Source: an uncultured Clostridia bacterium
Lineage (GTDB): Bacteria > Bacillota > Clostridia > Lachnospirales > Anaerotignaceae
Assembly (NCBI GenBank): GCA_944383885.1
Contig: CALWRF010000038.1
Location: 162,936-226,935 of the forward strand
Length of the DNA: 64,000 bases
Direction: 5' to 3'
Below the pieces are notes generated by a model, which saw only the letters and a program-made list of their open reading frames with translations, was not told the origin of the DNA and did no database searches. Positions 8,597 through 17,071 of the stretch are shown piece after piece; position 1 is the first letter of the stretch, and each line of letters starts with the position of its first letter. Position numbers and translations under genes: made by a program.

Positions 8597-10069
8597 TTAT
8601 TTCAAAAGCTGGCTTTTAACAAATTCTTTAATTTCAGACTTTTCAATTACGTTTTTATGTCTTATAGGTCTGTTTTCTATTCCGTCTATTGCAGCTGGAA
8701 TTTTAACATTTGAAACCTTCTCAAGTTTATTCATAAGCCTTGAAAAATCCAAATCTTCATACATGCTGTCTATAGAAACAAGCACATCTTTTGTAAATTT
8801 GTAAGGACTTGCTGTTGATACAATAACGGTCGGCGTATTGTCGCCTGTTTCTTTTTTGTATTTCTCATAAGAAGCGTAGGCTACTGCGGTATGGGTATCC
8901 ATCACATAGCCATTTTGCTCATACATATCTTTTATAGCCTTTGACGTTTCGTCTTCTGTGGCGTAATATCCTTTAATTATGCCGCCTGTAAGGTCAATGG
9001 AATATTTACCGAATTTTGAAAGGTCTTCCATAAGCTCTTTAGTCTTTTCCTGTGATGTTGACAGGCAGAGAAGCCTTTCAAGGTTGCTTGAAACAAGTAT
9101 ATCCATTGAAGGTGATTTTGTAACATGAAATTCCCTGTTTTTATCATAAATTCCTGTTGTAAAGAAGTCAGTAAGCACTTTGTTAATGTTTGACGCGCAT
9201 ATAAATGTTTTAACTGGAAGACCCATTTTTTTAGCGAAGTATCCGGCAAGTATATTTCCAAAATTTCCTGTTGGGACAGTAACATTTATCTCTTCGCCAA
9301 GCTTAATTTCGCCGTTTTGCGCCATTTTAAGGTAAGCCTGGAAATAATAAACAACCTGAGGGACAAGCCTTCCTATATTTATGGAGTTGGCAGATGAGAA
9401 TATAAAGCCTTTTTCGTCAAGCTCTTTTTTAAGAGCATTATCTGTAAATATGCTTTTAACAGCTGTCTGGGCGTCGTCAAAATTACCATGTACTCCAACA
9501 ACGCATGTGTTGTCGCCCTCCTGGGTTACCATTTGGAGCTTCTGCACAGGACTTACGCCGTCTTCAGGGAAAAACACTATTATCCTAACGCCGTCAACGC
9601 CAGCAAAGCCTTCAAGCGCCGCCTTTCCCGTATCACCGCTTGTAGCTGTAAGTATAACAATTTCTTTTTTTATGCCGTTTTTCTTAGCGGCTGTTTTCAT
9701 TAAATACGGAAGTATTGAAAGAGCCATGTCTTTAAATGCTATAGTTTTTCCATGAAAAAGCTCCAGTATTGAAACATCGCCTTTTTTAACAACAGGCGCA
9801 ATTTCAGGTGTATCGAATTTTTCGTCATACGCGCTGTTAATGCAGTACCTAAGCTCATCTTCTGTAAAATCAGTAAGGTAAAGCTTCAAAATTTCATAAG
9901 CCAAGTCTTTATAGCTGAGTTTTGAAAGCTCTTCAAGGGATTTGTCAATCTGCGGTATCTCTTCCGGTATAAAAAGACCGCCGTCATCGCATATTCCCTT
10001 TAATATTGCCTGACTTGCCGTAGCTGTTATGTTTTTATCTCTTGTGCCAACATACATAAGGTTTTTCAT
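8597..10069 (-). CDS. thrC: Threonine synthase
   Basis: 490-residue pyridoxal-phosphate enzyme that turns O-phosphohomoserine into threonine. The N-terminal YVGTRD-type start, the PLP lysine in GKTIAFKDMAL (near residue 115), the TATSGDTGKAAL phosphate-binding loop and the SANSINIGRLVPQ segment place it in the longer clade of ThrC. The start follows AAAAGGAATGG. No hom or thrB is adjacent. The upstream region holds degenerate 10-11 base repeats and no recognisable T-box. Confidence 0.95.
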   Translation of the reverse strand: MKNLMYVGTRDKNITATASQAILKGICDDGGLFIPEEIPQIDKSLEELSKLSYKDLAYEILKLYLTDFTEDELRYCINSAYDEKFDTPEIAPVVKKGDVSILELFHGKTIAFKDMALSILPYLMKTAAKKNGIKKEIVILTATSGDTGKAALEGFAGVDGVRIIVFFPEDGVSPVQKLQMVTQEGDNTCVVGVHGNFDDAQTAVKSIFTDNALKKELDEKGFIFSSANSINIGRLVPQVVYYFQAYLKMAQNGEIKLGEEINVTVPTGNFGNILAGYFAKKMGLPVKTFICASNINKVLTDFFTTGIYDKNREFHVTKSPSMDILVSSNLERLLCLSTSQEKTKELMEDLSKFGKYSIDLTGGIIKGYYATEDETSKAIKDMYEQNGYVMDTHTAVAYASYEKYKKETGDNTPTVIVSTASPYKFTKDVLVSIDSMYEDLDFSRLMNKLEKVSNVKIPAAIDGIENRPIRHKNVIEKSEIKEFVKSQLLK

Positions 10070-10106
10070 AAGCCAACCATTCCTTTTCAGTAGTCAATTA
10101 GTAATA

Positions 10107-10203
10107 GTTTTTTTATAACTCTTTTATAAACTTTAACTCTTTTCCAGCTTTTTATAACTTTTCAATAACTCTTTTATAACTCTTTTGTAACTTTTTTATA
10201 ACC
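10107..10203. repeat. Degenerate 10-11 bp repeats upstream of thrC
   Basis: In the 298-base gap between thrC and the YgiQ gene, about seven imperfect copies of TTTATAACTC/TTTATAACTT follow one another at 10-11 base spacing, close to one helical turn. The reverse complement, AAGTTATAAA, is the same unit seen after argG at 48614-48654. The rest of the gap is AT-rich with no gene I can support. Confidence 0.65.
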
Positions 10204-10367
10204 GTTTTACAGCTGTTTAAAAATTTAAAAAGAGTCCTGTGATGTTTATATTGTTACATTATATAGTAATTTTGTCAATTAAAAAAGCGTAATTTATAAT
10301 AATATGCCATATTTTATCGCTTTAAAGCAAAAATTTGTTATTGCTGTAAAAAACAGTAAAATAACTT

Positions 10368-12311
10368 CTATTTTCTGTATTTTTTATTTTGCGCCTTATC
10401 TTTTTGAGCTTTGCGGCTGTTTGTAAATGATTTTTTATTTTTAAAACTGTCTTTTGCCGCTTTTGTTTTCGGTGATTTTTCAGTTTTCCATGTATTGCCG
10501 GCTTTTTTCTTTTCATACGAAAGCTTTCTCGGTCTAATAAGGCACTTATCATCAAAACCAACTAAATCCAACCTATGCGCTTTTTGCAGAGCTTCCATAA
10601 CCAAATCAAAGTTATCCGGATTTCTGTACTGCATAAGCGCCCTCTGCATTGCCTTTTCGTGCGGTGTTTTAGGCACATAAACATCTTCGCCTGTCCTCGG
10701 GTCTTTTTCGGTGTAATACATACATGTGGAAAGAGTTCCCGGAGTTGGATAAAAATCCTGCACCTGTTCCGGATTATGCCCGATATCCCTTAGATATTCA
10801 GCTAATTTAACAGCCGCCTTTAAATCGCTTCCCGGGTGGCTGCTCATAAGATAAGGCACAAGGAATTGATTTTTACCCAGCTCACTGTTTATTCTATTGT
10901 ATTTGTCCACAAACCTGTCATAAACATCACGTGTAGGCTTGCCCATTTTGTTAAGAACCTCCGGCACTACATGCTCCGGCGCAACCTTTAGCTGTCCGCT
11001 TACGTGGTACTTGCAAAGCTCCCAAAAAAATGTGTCGTCTTTGTCGTAAATCAGATAATCATAACGAATACCGGAACGAATAAATACTTTTTTAACGCCT
11101 TTAAGCCCCCTCAGCTTCCTTAAAAGGGACACATAATCCCTGTGGCTTACTTCAAGGTTTTCACAGGCTTTAGGCCAAAGGCACTGCTTGTTTTTGCAGG
11201 CTCCGGCTTTAAGCTGTTTTTTGCATGCCGGAATTCTGAAATTAGCCGTAGGTCCGCCGACATCGTGTATATATCCCTTAAATTCCTTGTCCGAAATTAT
11301 TTTTTCCGCCTCAGAAATTATGGACTCATGGCTCCTTGAAGAAATTACCCGTCCCTGATGAAAAGCCAGTGCGCAGAAATTACAGTTTCCAAAACAGCCG
11401 CGGCTGCTTGTAATGCTGAATTTTACCTCTTTAATAGCCGGTATGCCGCCGTATTTTTCATACATGGGATGGTATGTCCTCATGTAATCCAACGCGTAAA
11501 CATCGTCCATCTCCTGAGTTGTGAGAGGTTTTTCAGGCGGGTTTTGCACTACAAAAAACTCGTTGTATTTTTCAACAAGCGTTTTAGCTGTTATTGAGTC
11601 TGTATTCCGGTACTGAATCATAAAACTTTCGGCATACTTTTCTTTGGAATCCTTAACTTCATTAAAATCCGGAAGGCGTATGCTGTCATAAGCCCTGCTT
11701 TCATCTTTTGTTTTGTATACAGTACCCCTTATAAATGTTATCTCACTTATGGGTATGCCGCTTTCAAGGGCATTGGCTACTTCTATAACCTGCTTTTCAC
11801 CCATTCCGTATAAAAGCAAGTCTGCGCCGGAATCCAGCAGTATTGAGCGCCTGACTTTGTTGTCCCAGTAATCATAGTGCGAAAGGCGCCTTAAACTTGC
11901 CTCAATGCCGCCTATAATAACAGGCGTCTTTTTGTAAATCTCCCGTATTTTGTTGCAGTATACAATATCCGCCCTGTCAGGTCTTAAACCGGCTTGTCCT
12001 CCTGGTGAATATAAATCAGCAGCACGCCGTTTTTTTGCCACAGTATAATGGTTCACCATAGAATCAATATTTCCGCTGCTTACAAGAAACGCCAGTTTAG
12101 GCTCTCCAAAAACATTAAAGCTTTCGGCATTTTTCCAGTCCGGCTGAGGCAGAAAACATACTTTATAACCATTTCTTTCCAATATGCGGCATATAATTGC
12201 CGCGCCAAATGAAGGGTGGTCTACATAAGCGTCGCCGCAGACATAAACAAAGTCAGGTCTTTCCCAGCCGCGCTCTTTCATTTCTTTATATGTTACAGGC
12301 AAAAAATCCAT
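10368..12311 (-). CDS. YgiQ-family radical SAM protein
   Basis: 647-residue YgiQ-type protein. Domain order: N-terminal DUF3362/cobalamin-like region ([16 protein letters not shown]), then a radical SAM core with the cluster motif CFGNCNFC (CxxxCxxC, near residue 310), then a C-terminal region ending in a Lys/Arg-rich tail (last about 70 residues). The family is widespread and its substrate is not established. The gene begins immediately after the stop of the rRNA methyltransferase gene, so they are cotranscribed. The long basic tail could bind nucleic acid, but that is only a guess from composition. Confidence 0.88.
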   Translation of the reverse strand: MDFLPVTYKEMKERGWERPDFVYVCGDAYVDHPSFGAAIICRILERNGYKVCFLPQPDWKNAESFNVFGEPKLAFLVSSGNIDSMVNHYTVAKKRRAADLYSPGGQAGLRPDRADIVYCNKIREIYKKTPVIIGGIEASLRRLSHYDYWDNKVRRSILLDSGADLLLYGMGEKQVIEVANALESGIPISEITFIRGTVYKTKDESRAYDSIRLPDFNEVKDSKEKYAESFMIQYRNTDSITAKTLVEKYNEFFVVQNPPEKPLTTQEMDDVYALDYMRTYHPMYEKYGGIPAIKEVKFSITSSRGCFGNCNFCALAFHQGRVISSRSHESIISEAEKIISDKEFKGYIHDVGGPTANFRIPACKKQLKAGACKNKQCLWPKACENLEVSHRDYVSLLRKLRGLKGVKKVFIRSGIRYDYLIYDKDDTFFWELCKYHVSGQLKVAPEHVVPEVLNKMGKPTRDVYDRFVDKYNRINSELGKNQFLVPYLMSSHPGSDLKAAVKLAEYLRDIGHNPEQVQDFYPTPGTLSTCMYYTEKDPRTGEDVYVPKTPHEKAMQRALMQYRNPDNFDLVMEALQKAHRLDLVGFDDKCLIRPRKLSYEKKKAGNTWKTEKSPKTKAAKDSFKNKKSFTNSRKAQKDKAQNKKYRK

Positions 12312-13670
12312 TTATTCCCACCTCCATCCGGCGGCATATTTGTTTTTAAGGCGACCTTTCTGGCATTTAGCCCAGCCCAAAGGGTATCCTTCGGCACAGA
12401 CTAACGTCCAGCCGTCTTTTCCGTCAAAATTTACTGTTTCGCCTTTTAAATATCTTATTATACGCTCATCATTTTTTTCAAAATCAGCCGTTAATTTTGC
12501 GTTTTCCTTTTTAAGCGCCATTGCCAAAGCCTGAGATGGCTCAAAACGGCATTTTTTAATTTCTCCCAGCAAAAGACCGCTTCTTAATACTCTCAAGCCT
12601 TGTAAATCCGGCGTGTTTTCCGGCAGCAAATAAACATCTGAGTTTACAGCCTTATAAATGCCGCCTAAATCAGCATTTAAGTTTTCTTTTATAAAATCAA
12701 GAGCAGGAGAAATTTCTTTTTCATCTGCATTTTTTTCAAATTTTATATCTTTTGTTTCGCCGCTGTTTTTTGTAATAAGTGATATAAAATGACCTTCTCC
12801 CTTTTGCCGGTGCGGCCATATACGCCCGCAGTATTCCATTTCTTTTTCTTTCCTTAAAGACCACTTTGGTCTGCCGCTGTCAAAACCAAATTTTCCACTT
12901 ATCGGCACAAGGGAAAAGCCGCTGTTTTCGCTTAAAAAATCACTTACCACTCTCTCGTCCTCATCAGGCGAAAAAGTGCATGTGGAATAAACCATATAAC
13001 CGCCTTTTTTTAGCATTTTAGCTGCGCTTTTAAGTATCTGTCTTTGGGTTTTTTCGCAAAATTCAATCATTTCCACGTTGTATGTTTTAATTAAATCCGG
13101 CTTTTTGCGGAACATTCCCTCTCCGGAACACGGTGCGTCTACCAGTACGCAGTCAAAATAACCCTCAAACCTTTCGGCAAGCTTTTCAGGACTTTCGCTT
13201 AAAACAATGCAGTTTTTAACGCCAAAAAGCTCAATATTTTTAACAATAGCCTTTGCCCTTCCGGCGCTTATGTCGTTAGAAAACAAAATTCCCGTTCCAT
13301 TAAGTTTCGCAGCTATTTGTGTTGTTTTTCCTCCCGGGGCAGCGCATAAATCCAGAACTCTGTCGTTTTCATTAACAGGCAGAACCGCCGCCGCAGACAT
13401 TGCGCTTGGTTCTTGGATATAATAAAGTCCTGCATGGTACAGGTAGTTTTTAGCCGGTCTTTGGCTCTCATTACAGTAAAATCCTTCACAGCACCATTTT
13501 ACAGGCTCTAAATCAAAAATATTTTTTTCAGCAAATTCCTCAGGCTTTATTTTAAGGGTATTAATTCTTATACCGCTTTGCGCTTCACTTTCAAATGATT
13601 TTATGTAGACGTCATACTCATCTTTTAAAATCTGTTTCATTTTTTCTTTATAAAATAAAGGAAGCTCCAT
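12312..13670 (-). CDS. RsmF/NOL1-NOP2-sun family RNA m5C methyltransferase
   Basis: 452-residue SAM-dependent methyltransferase. It carries the SAM-binding segment VLDLCAAPGGKTTQIA (about residue 105), the catalytic DAPCSGEGMFRK (near 180) and the second catalytic Cys in TCTFSPDEDE, all typical of RsmF/YebU enzymes that methylate C5 of cytosine in 16S rRNA. A C-terminal PUA-like domain (LKGETVNFDGKDGW, GYPLGWAKC) is present. I choose the ATG at 13670 because GGAGG lies five bases before it; four codons upstream there is another ATG without a site. The exact target base cannot be read from sequence. Confidence 0.9.
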   Translation of the reverse strand: MELPLFYKEKMKQILKDEYDVYIKSFESEAQSGIRINTLKIKPEEFAEKNIFDLEPVKWCCEGFYCNESQRPAKNYLYHAGLYYIQEPSAMSAAAVLPVNENDRVLDLCAAPGGKTTQIAAKLNGTGILFSNDISAGRAKAIVKNIELFGVKNCIVLSESPEKLAERFEGYFDCVLVDAPCSGEGMFRKKPDLIKTYNVEMIEFCEKTQRQILKSAAKMLKKGGYMVYSTCTFSPDEDERVVSDFLSENSGFSLVPISGKFGFDSGRPKWSLRKEKEMEYCGRIWPHRQKGEGHFISLITKNSGETKDIKFEKNADEKEISPALDFIKENLNADLGGIYKAVNSDVYLLPENTPDLQGLRVLRSGLLLGEIKKCRFEPSQALAMALKKENAKLTADFEKNDERIIRYLKGETVNFDGKDGWTLVCAEGYPLGWAKCQKGRLKNKYAAGWRWE

Positions 13671-13808
13671 ATTTTCCTCCAAAAATTATTTATTAACTGT
13701 TAAATATATGTTACTTTAAAAAACATCTCTTTTCAATAACAAAATACCTTTACAAAACTGCGGCATAACAATAAAATATCATTGATTAAACTTTAAGGAG
13801 TGGTATTA

Positions 13809-14426
13809 TTGTCAAAACAGGTATGGAAAGCCGGAACACTTATATACCCGTCACCGGTTGTAATGGTAAGCTGCGGCGCATTAGACGGAATTAAAAATAT
13901 AATAACTGTTGCATGGACAGGCACCGTAAACACAAACCCAGCTATGACTTATATCTCACTGCGGCCGGAAAGATATTCATATAACATAATAAAGGAAAGC
14001 GGCGAGTTTGTCATAAACCTTACAACAAAAAAACTTGTAAAAGCCTGTGACTTCTGCGGAGTAAAAAGCGGCTCTGAAATAGATAAATTCGCCGCCATGA
14101 ATTTAACTGCCGCGCCAGGCGCAAAATTATCTGCTCCTATAATATACGAAAGCCCTGTAAACATAGAGTGCAAAGTAAAGGAAATTATACCTTTAGGCTC
14201 ACACCACATGTTTTTAGCTGAGGTTGCGGCAGTTGATGTAAGCGATGAATACTTTGACAAAACAGGTAAATTCCATTTTAATAAATCAAATCCAGTATGC
14301 TATTCCCACGGAGAATATTTTTCTATTGGAGAAAAATTGGGCAGCTTCGGCTATTCAATACGCAAAAATAAAGCAGAAAACAAGTCCAGAAAGAGAAAGT
14401 ATAGCAAAACTAATAAGCAGAAATAA
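13809..14426 (+). CDS. Flavin reductase family protein
   Basis: 205-residue protein of the flavin reductase-like, FMN-binding split-barrel family. Typical segments are PSPVVMVSCG, NIITVAWTGTVNTNPAM and YISLRPERYSYNII, with a later CxxCG-like pair (ACDFCG). Such proteins bind FMN and act in electron transfer; the substrate is unknown. The TTG at 13809 sits eight bases after AAGGAG (13795-13800) and is preferred over a GTG at 13800, which would overlap that site. The C-terminal 25 residues are Lys/Arg-rich. It stands alone, divergent from the rRNA methyltransferase. Confidence 0.82.
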   Translation: MSKQVWKAGTLIYPSPVVMVSCGALDGIKNIITVAWTGTVNTNPAMTYISLRPERYSYNIIKESGEFVINLTTKKLVKACDFCGVKSGSEIDKFAAMNLTAAPGAKLSAPIIYESPVNIECKVKEIIPLGSHHMFLAEVAAVDVSDEYFDKTGKFHFNKSNPVCYSHGEYFSIGEKLGSFGYSIRKNKAENKSRKRKYSKTNKQK

Positions 14427-14427
14427 A

Positions 14428-14469
14428 AAAACGCGTATCTTAAATTTTTATTTAAAAGATACGCGTTTT
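14428..14469. terminator. Bidirectional terminator
   Basis: Fourteen-base arms AAAACGCGTATCTT and AAGATACGCGTTTT flank a 14-base AT-rich loop, between convergent genes. Confidence 0.9.
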
Positions 14470-14488
14470 AATCTTAAAAATATAAAGC

Positions 14489-15364
14489 TCACTGCGCCAA
14501 AGCCACTTTAGGGTCAATGGCTGTGTCATTTTCAAGTACGGCAAAACTTAAATGGTCGCCAAGGGCAACGCTGTATTTAGTAGGCGGAGCTATTGTACCT
14601 ATAATATCTCCTGCTTTTACAATATCACCCTGGCTTACGGCAGTATCCTCGCTAAGCTGGCCGTATGTAGTGCGCCAGCCGTTTGAGTGAAAAACAGTAA
14701 CAGTATAACCATTTTCATCGTCATAAGAAACACTTTCCACAGTTCCGTCGGCAGCAGCCTTTACAGCTGTTCCCTGCGGCGCTGAAATACAAATGCAGTC
14801 GTTTGTCCTGTACTGCTCAAGAGTTGCGTCGTATACAAGGGCGTCAGTACTGAAATCCATTACAATATCGCCTTCAAGTGGCCAGTTAAAAACAGGCTTT
14901 GCATCCGGCGTATCAGCTAAAGCAAACTCCTCATTGTCCATGTCAGCATAGGCTGACTCATTGTTTGCACTTTCAGTTTTATTTGTTTCATCTGCTTTAT
15001 TTGTTGTATCTTTGTTCTGCTTTTTGTCATCAGAACTGTTTTTGTTTTCACTGCTCTTGCTTTCGTTTTCGCTTTTGTCCGGGTCTTCAGCCTTATCATC
15101 GCTTACTTTGTCCAAATCCTCATAATAGTTCTTTACATTGCTGGCGTCATCAGGATTTTTATAATCAACGCCGTTCGGGTTGGCGTTTTTGTTAACATCA
15201 ACCATTTGCGTCTGGCTTTCAGACTCTAAAAGCGCCGCTTCATTTTGAGCTTTAATCCTTTCATTTTCCTTTTTGGCGCTTATGCTTCCGGCTATTCCGG
15301 CGCCTAAAGCAACCACAAGCACAAGGCATGAAAAAATAGCCGTGTACTTCTTTCTTTTACCCAT
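14489..15364 (-). CDS. spoIIQ: SpoIIQ-like M23/LytM-domain sporulation protein
   Basis: 291-residue protein with an N-terminal membrane segment (about residues 9-30, YTAIFSCLVLVVALGAG), a long acidic Lys/Ser/Asn/Asp linker, and a C-terminal LytM/peptidase M23 domain (about 165-285). SpoIIQ is the forespore membrane protein that docks with mother-cell SpoIIIAH. The usual metal motifs are degraded: where active enzymes have HxGxD this has NDCIC, and the later HxH is HLS, so it is probably not a hydrolase. Adjacency to spoIID supports the identity, since the two genes neighbour each other in other spore formers. The ATG at 15364 follows GGAGG. A GTG three codons upstream overlaps that site. Confidence 0.82.
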   Translation of the reverse strand: MGKRKKYTAIFSCLVLVVALGAGIAGSISAKKENERIKAQNEAALLESESQTQMVDVNKNANPNGVDYKNPDDASNVKNYYEDLDKVSDDKAEDPDKSENESKSSENKNSSDDKKQNKDTTNKADETNKTESANNESAYADMDNEEFALADTPDAKPVFNWPLEGDIVMDFSTDALVYDATLEQYRTNDCICISAPQGTAVKAAADGTVESVSYDDENGYTVTVFHSNGWRTTYGQLSEDTAVSQGDIVKAGDIIGTIAPPTKYSVALGDHLSFAVLENDTAIDPKVALAQ

Positions 15365-15463
15365 AATCAACACCTCCGAAAGTATTATTAACCTTAAAAG
15401 CGCTGATTATACATTAAGGGTAATTCTTTTAATTTTTAATTTCTTTTACAGCATCTGTAAATT

Positions 15464-16462
15464 TTAATAGCTTTTTTCAAAATTTATGCCGGTGTAGTAA
15501 TATTCCAGTATTTCTTTGTAGTTTTTTCCTTCCTTAGCCAAACAGTTCGCACCGTACTGGCTCATTCCGGCGCCATGACCGTAGCCCCTTGTTGTAAATA
15601 TAACTTCGTTGCCTTTTTGAGTAATAGTAAAGTCACTGCTTCTTAAACCTAAAATCTCCCTGACCTCACGGCCAGTAAAAACAACATTTCCTATCTGTAT
15701 TTCCTGAATATATCCTGCCTTGCTGCGTTTAATAACCTGCGTTTGAGAAGCAAATCCGCCTTTAGCCACCGAAAGTTCCGGCTTTTTTGCCTGAAGTTTT
15801 GAAATAACTTCTTCTTCTGTCATTACAGTCTGGCAAGTAAAACCATCGGCTGTTGTATCCATAGGGCTTTCAACGCTTTTTAAATACGGCTCCTCAGTTT
15901 CCCATACATTTTCGGCAGTTTCTGTTTTTCCGCTGCTTATGGCATGAAACGCAGCCAGTATAGGCTCTCCGTTATAAACCATAATTTCACCTCTTGTATC
16001 TTCTACTGCCGATTTAATCCTGCTGTAATACGTATCAAAATTACCTCTCCATTTTTCCTTCATTTCATCAATGGAGTTATATGCCTGTCCGCCGTTTTTA
16101 ACCATTTCTTCTAAAGTATTTCCGTTTTGCATATTCCTAACGGCATAAGTCCTTGCGGCAACGGCTTGGGCTTTTAACGCTTCTAATTCATATAAAGCCG
16201 GCATCTCCGCAGCAACAACTCCTGTTATGTATTCCTCAAACTCATCATTATTTTCAATTGCGGCGCTTTGTCCGCTGTTTTGTGGAACTTGGGAGTTCTC
16301 ATCTGCACTTTGCTGAGTTTCTACGCCATTGTTTTCGGTTATTACCTGAGCGTTTTTAACTGTGCTTTCTTGACTTTTTGAAAAAACACTGTTAACAGCC
16401 GCCGGAGCAAAAGCCATTGAAAAAACTACAGCAGCCGAAAAAAATAAAACTGACTTTTTCAT
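15464..16462 (-). CDS. spoIID: Stage II sporulation protein D
   Basis: 332-residue membrane-anchored lytic transglycosylase of spore engulfment. A signal or anchor segment covers residues 5-25. The SpoIID domain shows VVAAEMPALYELEALKAQAV, ARTYAV, HAISSGKTETAENVW and the C-terminal GYGHGAGMSQYGA. The Glu in the first motif is the known catalytic residue in the family. A Ser/Gln/Asn-rich stretch (about 30-75) separates anchor and domain. The start follows AGGTGAGGAT. It lies upstream of the spoIIQ-like gene, and both would be expressed in the mother cell or forespore during engulfment. Confidence 0.93.
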   Translation of the reverse strand: MKKSVLFFSAAVVFSMAFAPAAVNSVFSKSQESTVKNAQVITENNGVETQQSADENSQVPQNSGQSAAIENNDEFEEYITGVVAAEMPALYELEALKAQAVAARTYAVRNMQNGNTLEEMVKNGGQAYNSIDEMKEKWRGNFDTYYSRIKSAVEDTRGEIMVYNGEPILAAFHAISSGKTETAENVWETEEPYLKSVESPMDTTADGFTCQTVMTEEEVISKLQAKKPELSVAKGGFASQTQVIKRSKAGYIQEIQIGNVVFTGREVREILGLRSSDFTITQKGNEVIFTTRGYGHGAGMSQYGANCLAKEGKNYKEILEYYYTGINFEKSY

Positions 16463-16519
16463 ATCCTCACCTAATAGAGTATATGTTTAAAGCCGTTTAA
16501 TAATGCGGACAAACATATA

Positions 16520-16549
16520 AAAACCGTGTGCTTTAAGACACACGGTTTT
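16520..16549. terminator. Terminator after luxS
   Basis: Stem AAAACCGTGTG / CACACGGTTTTT with an eight-base loop. It can work on both strands and lies four bases beyond the luxS stop. Confidence 0.8.
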
Positions 16550-16552
16550 TTA

Positions 16553-17071
16553 TCAGTCCTCTATAAAATGATATTTGTGGAAACCTTTCTGCTTTTCCAT
16601 CTCGTCAATAAGCTTTTCCATATCTTCTGCCGCCCTCTTAGCGTCATCAATTTCCCCTAAAGAATAGCAGTTGCCGCATTGCAGCTCATTTTTAGCTGGA
16701 ACCTCGTTCATGTTTTCAACATATCGGCAAGATTTTTTGAGTATATCAAAAAACATATCAAAATATTTATCCTTGTCAGCCTCTGTTGTGTTTAAAACAA
16801 GATAGTATCCTGTCTGGCAGCCCATAGGTCCGAAATAAGCAACAGCTGTGTCCTCAACTTCATCTGTAACATTCCTTACAGCTGTGGCAAAACAATGCTC
16901 AAATGTATGAAGCTCGCAGTTTGAAATAATTTCTTCTTTATAAGGCACTCTCATTCTTAAATCAAGTGTAACTGTATGAACATCACCCATTGAGTCAATC
17001 CTTGAAAGATAAATGCCCCTTGTAAGCTTGCTGTGGTCTACATTAAATGAAACGCTGTTTTTAATCTTCAC
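16553..17071 (-). CDS. luxS: S-ribosylhomocysteine lyase
   Basis: 172-residue LuxS, which cleaves S-ribosylhomocysteine to homocysteine and the precursor of autoinducer-2. The metal motif HTFEH (H55, E58, H59) and the later C132 are the metal ligands. C85 in MGCQTGYYL matches the catalytic Cys. The first 11 bases overlap the end of the upstream acyltransferase gene in another frame, so translation is coupled. No pfs nucleosidase gene is nearby. Whether it signals or only recycles the methyl cycle cannot be told. Confidence 0.93.
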   Translation of the reverse strand: MKIKNSVSFNVDHSKLTRGIYLSRIDSMGDVHTVTLDLRMRVPYKEEIISNCELHTFEHCFATAVRNVTDEVEDTAVAYFGPMGCQTGYYLVLNTTEADKDKYFDMFFDILKKSCRYVENMNEVPAKNELQCGNCYSLGEIDDAKRAAEDMEKLIDEMEKQKGFHKYHFIED

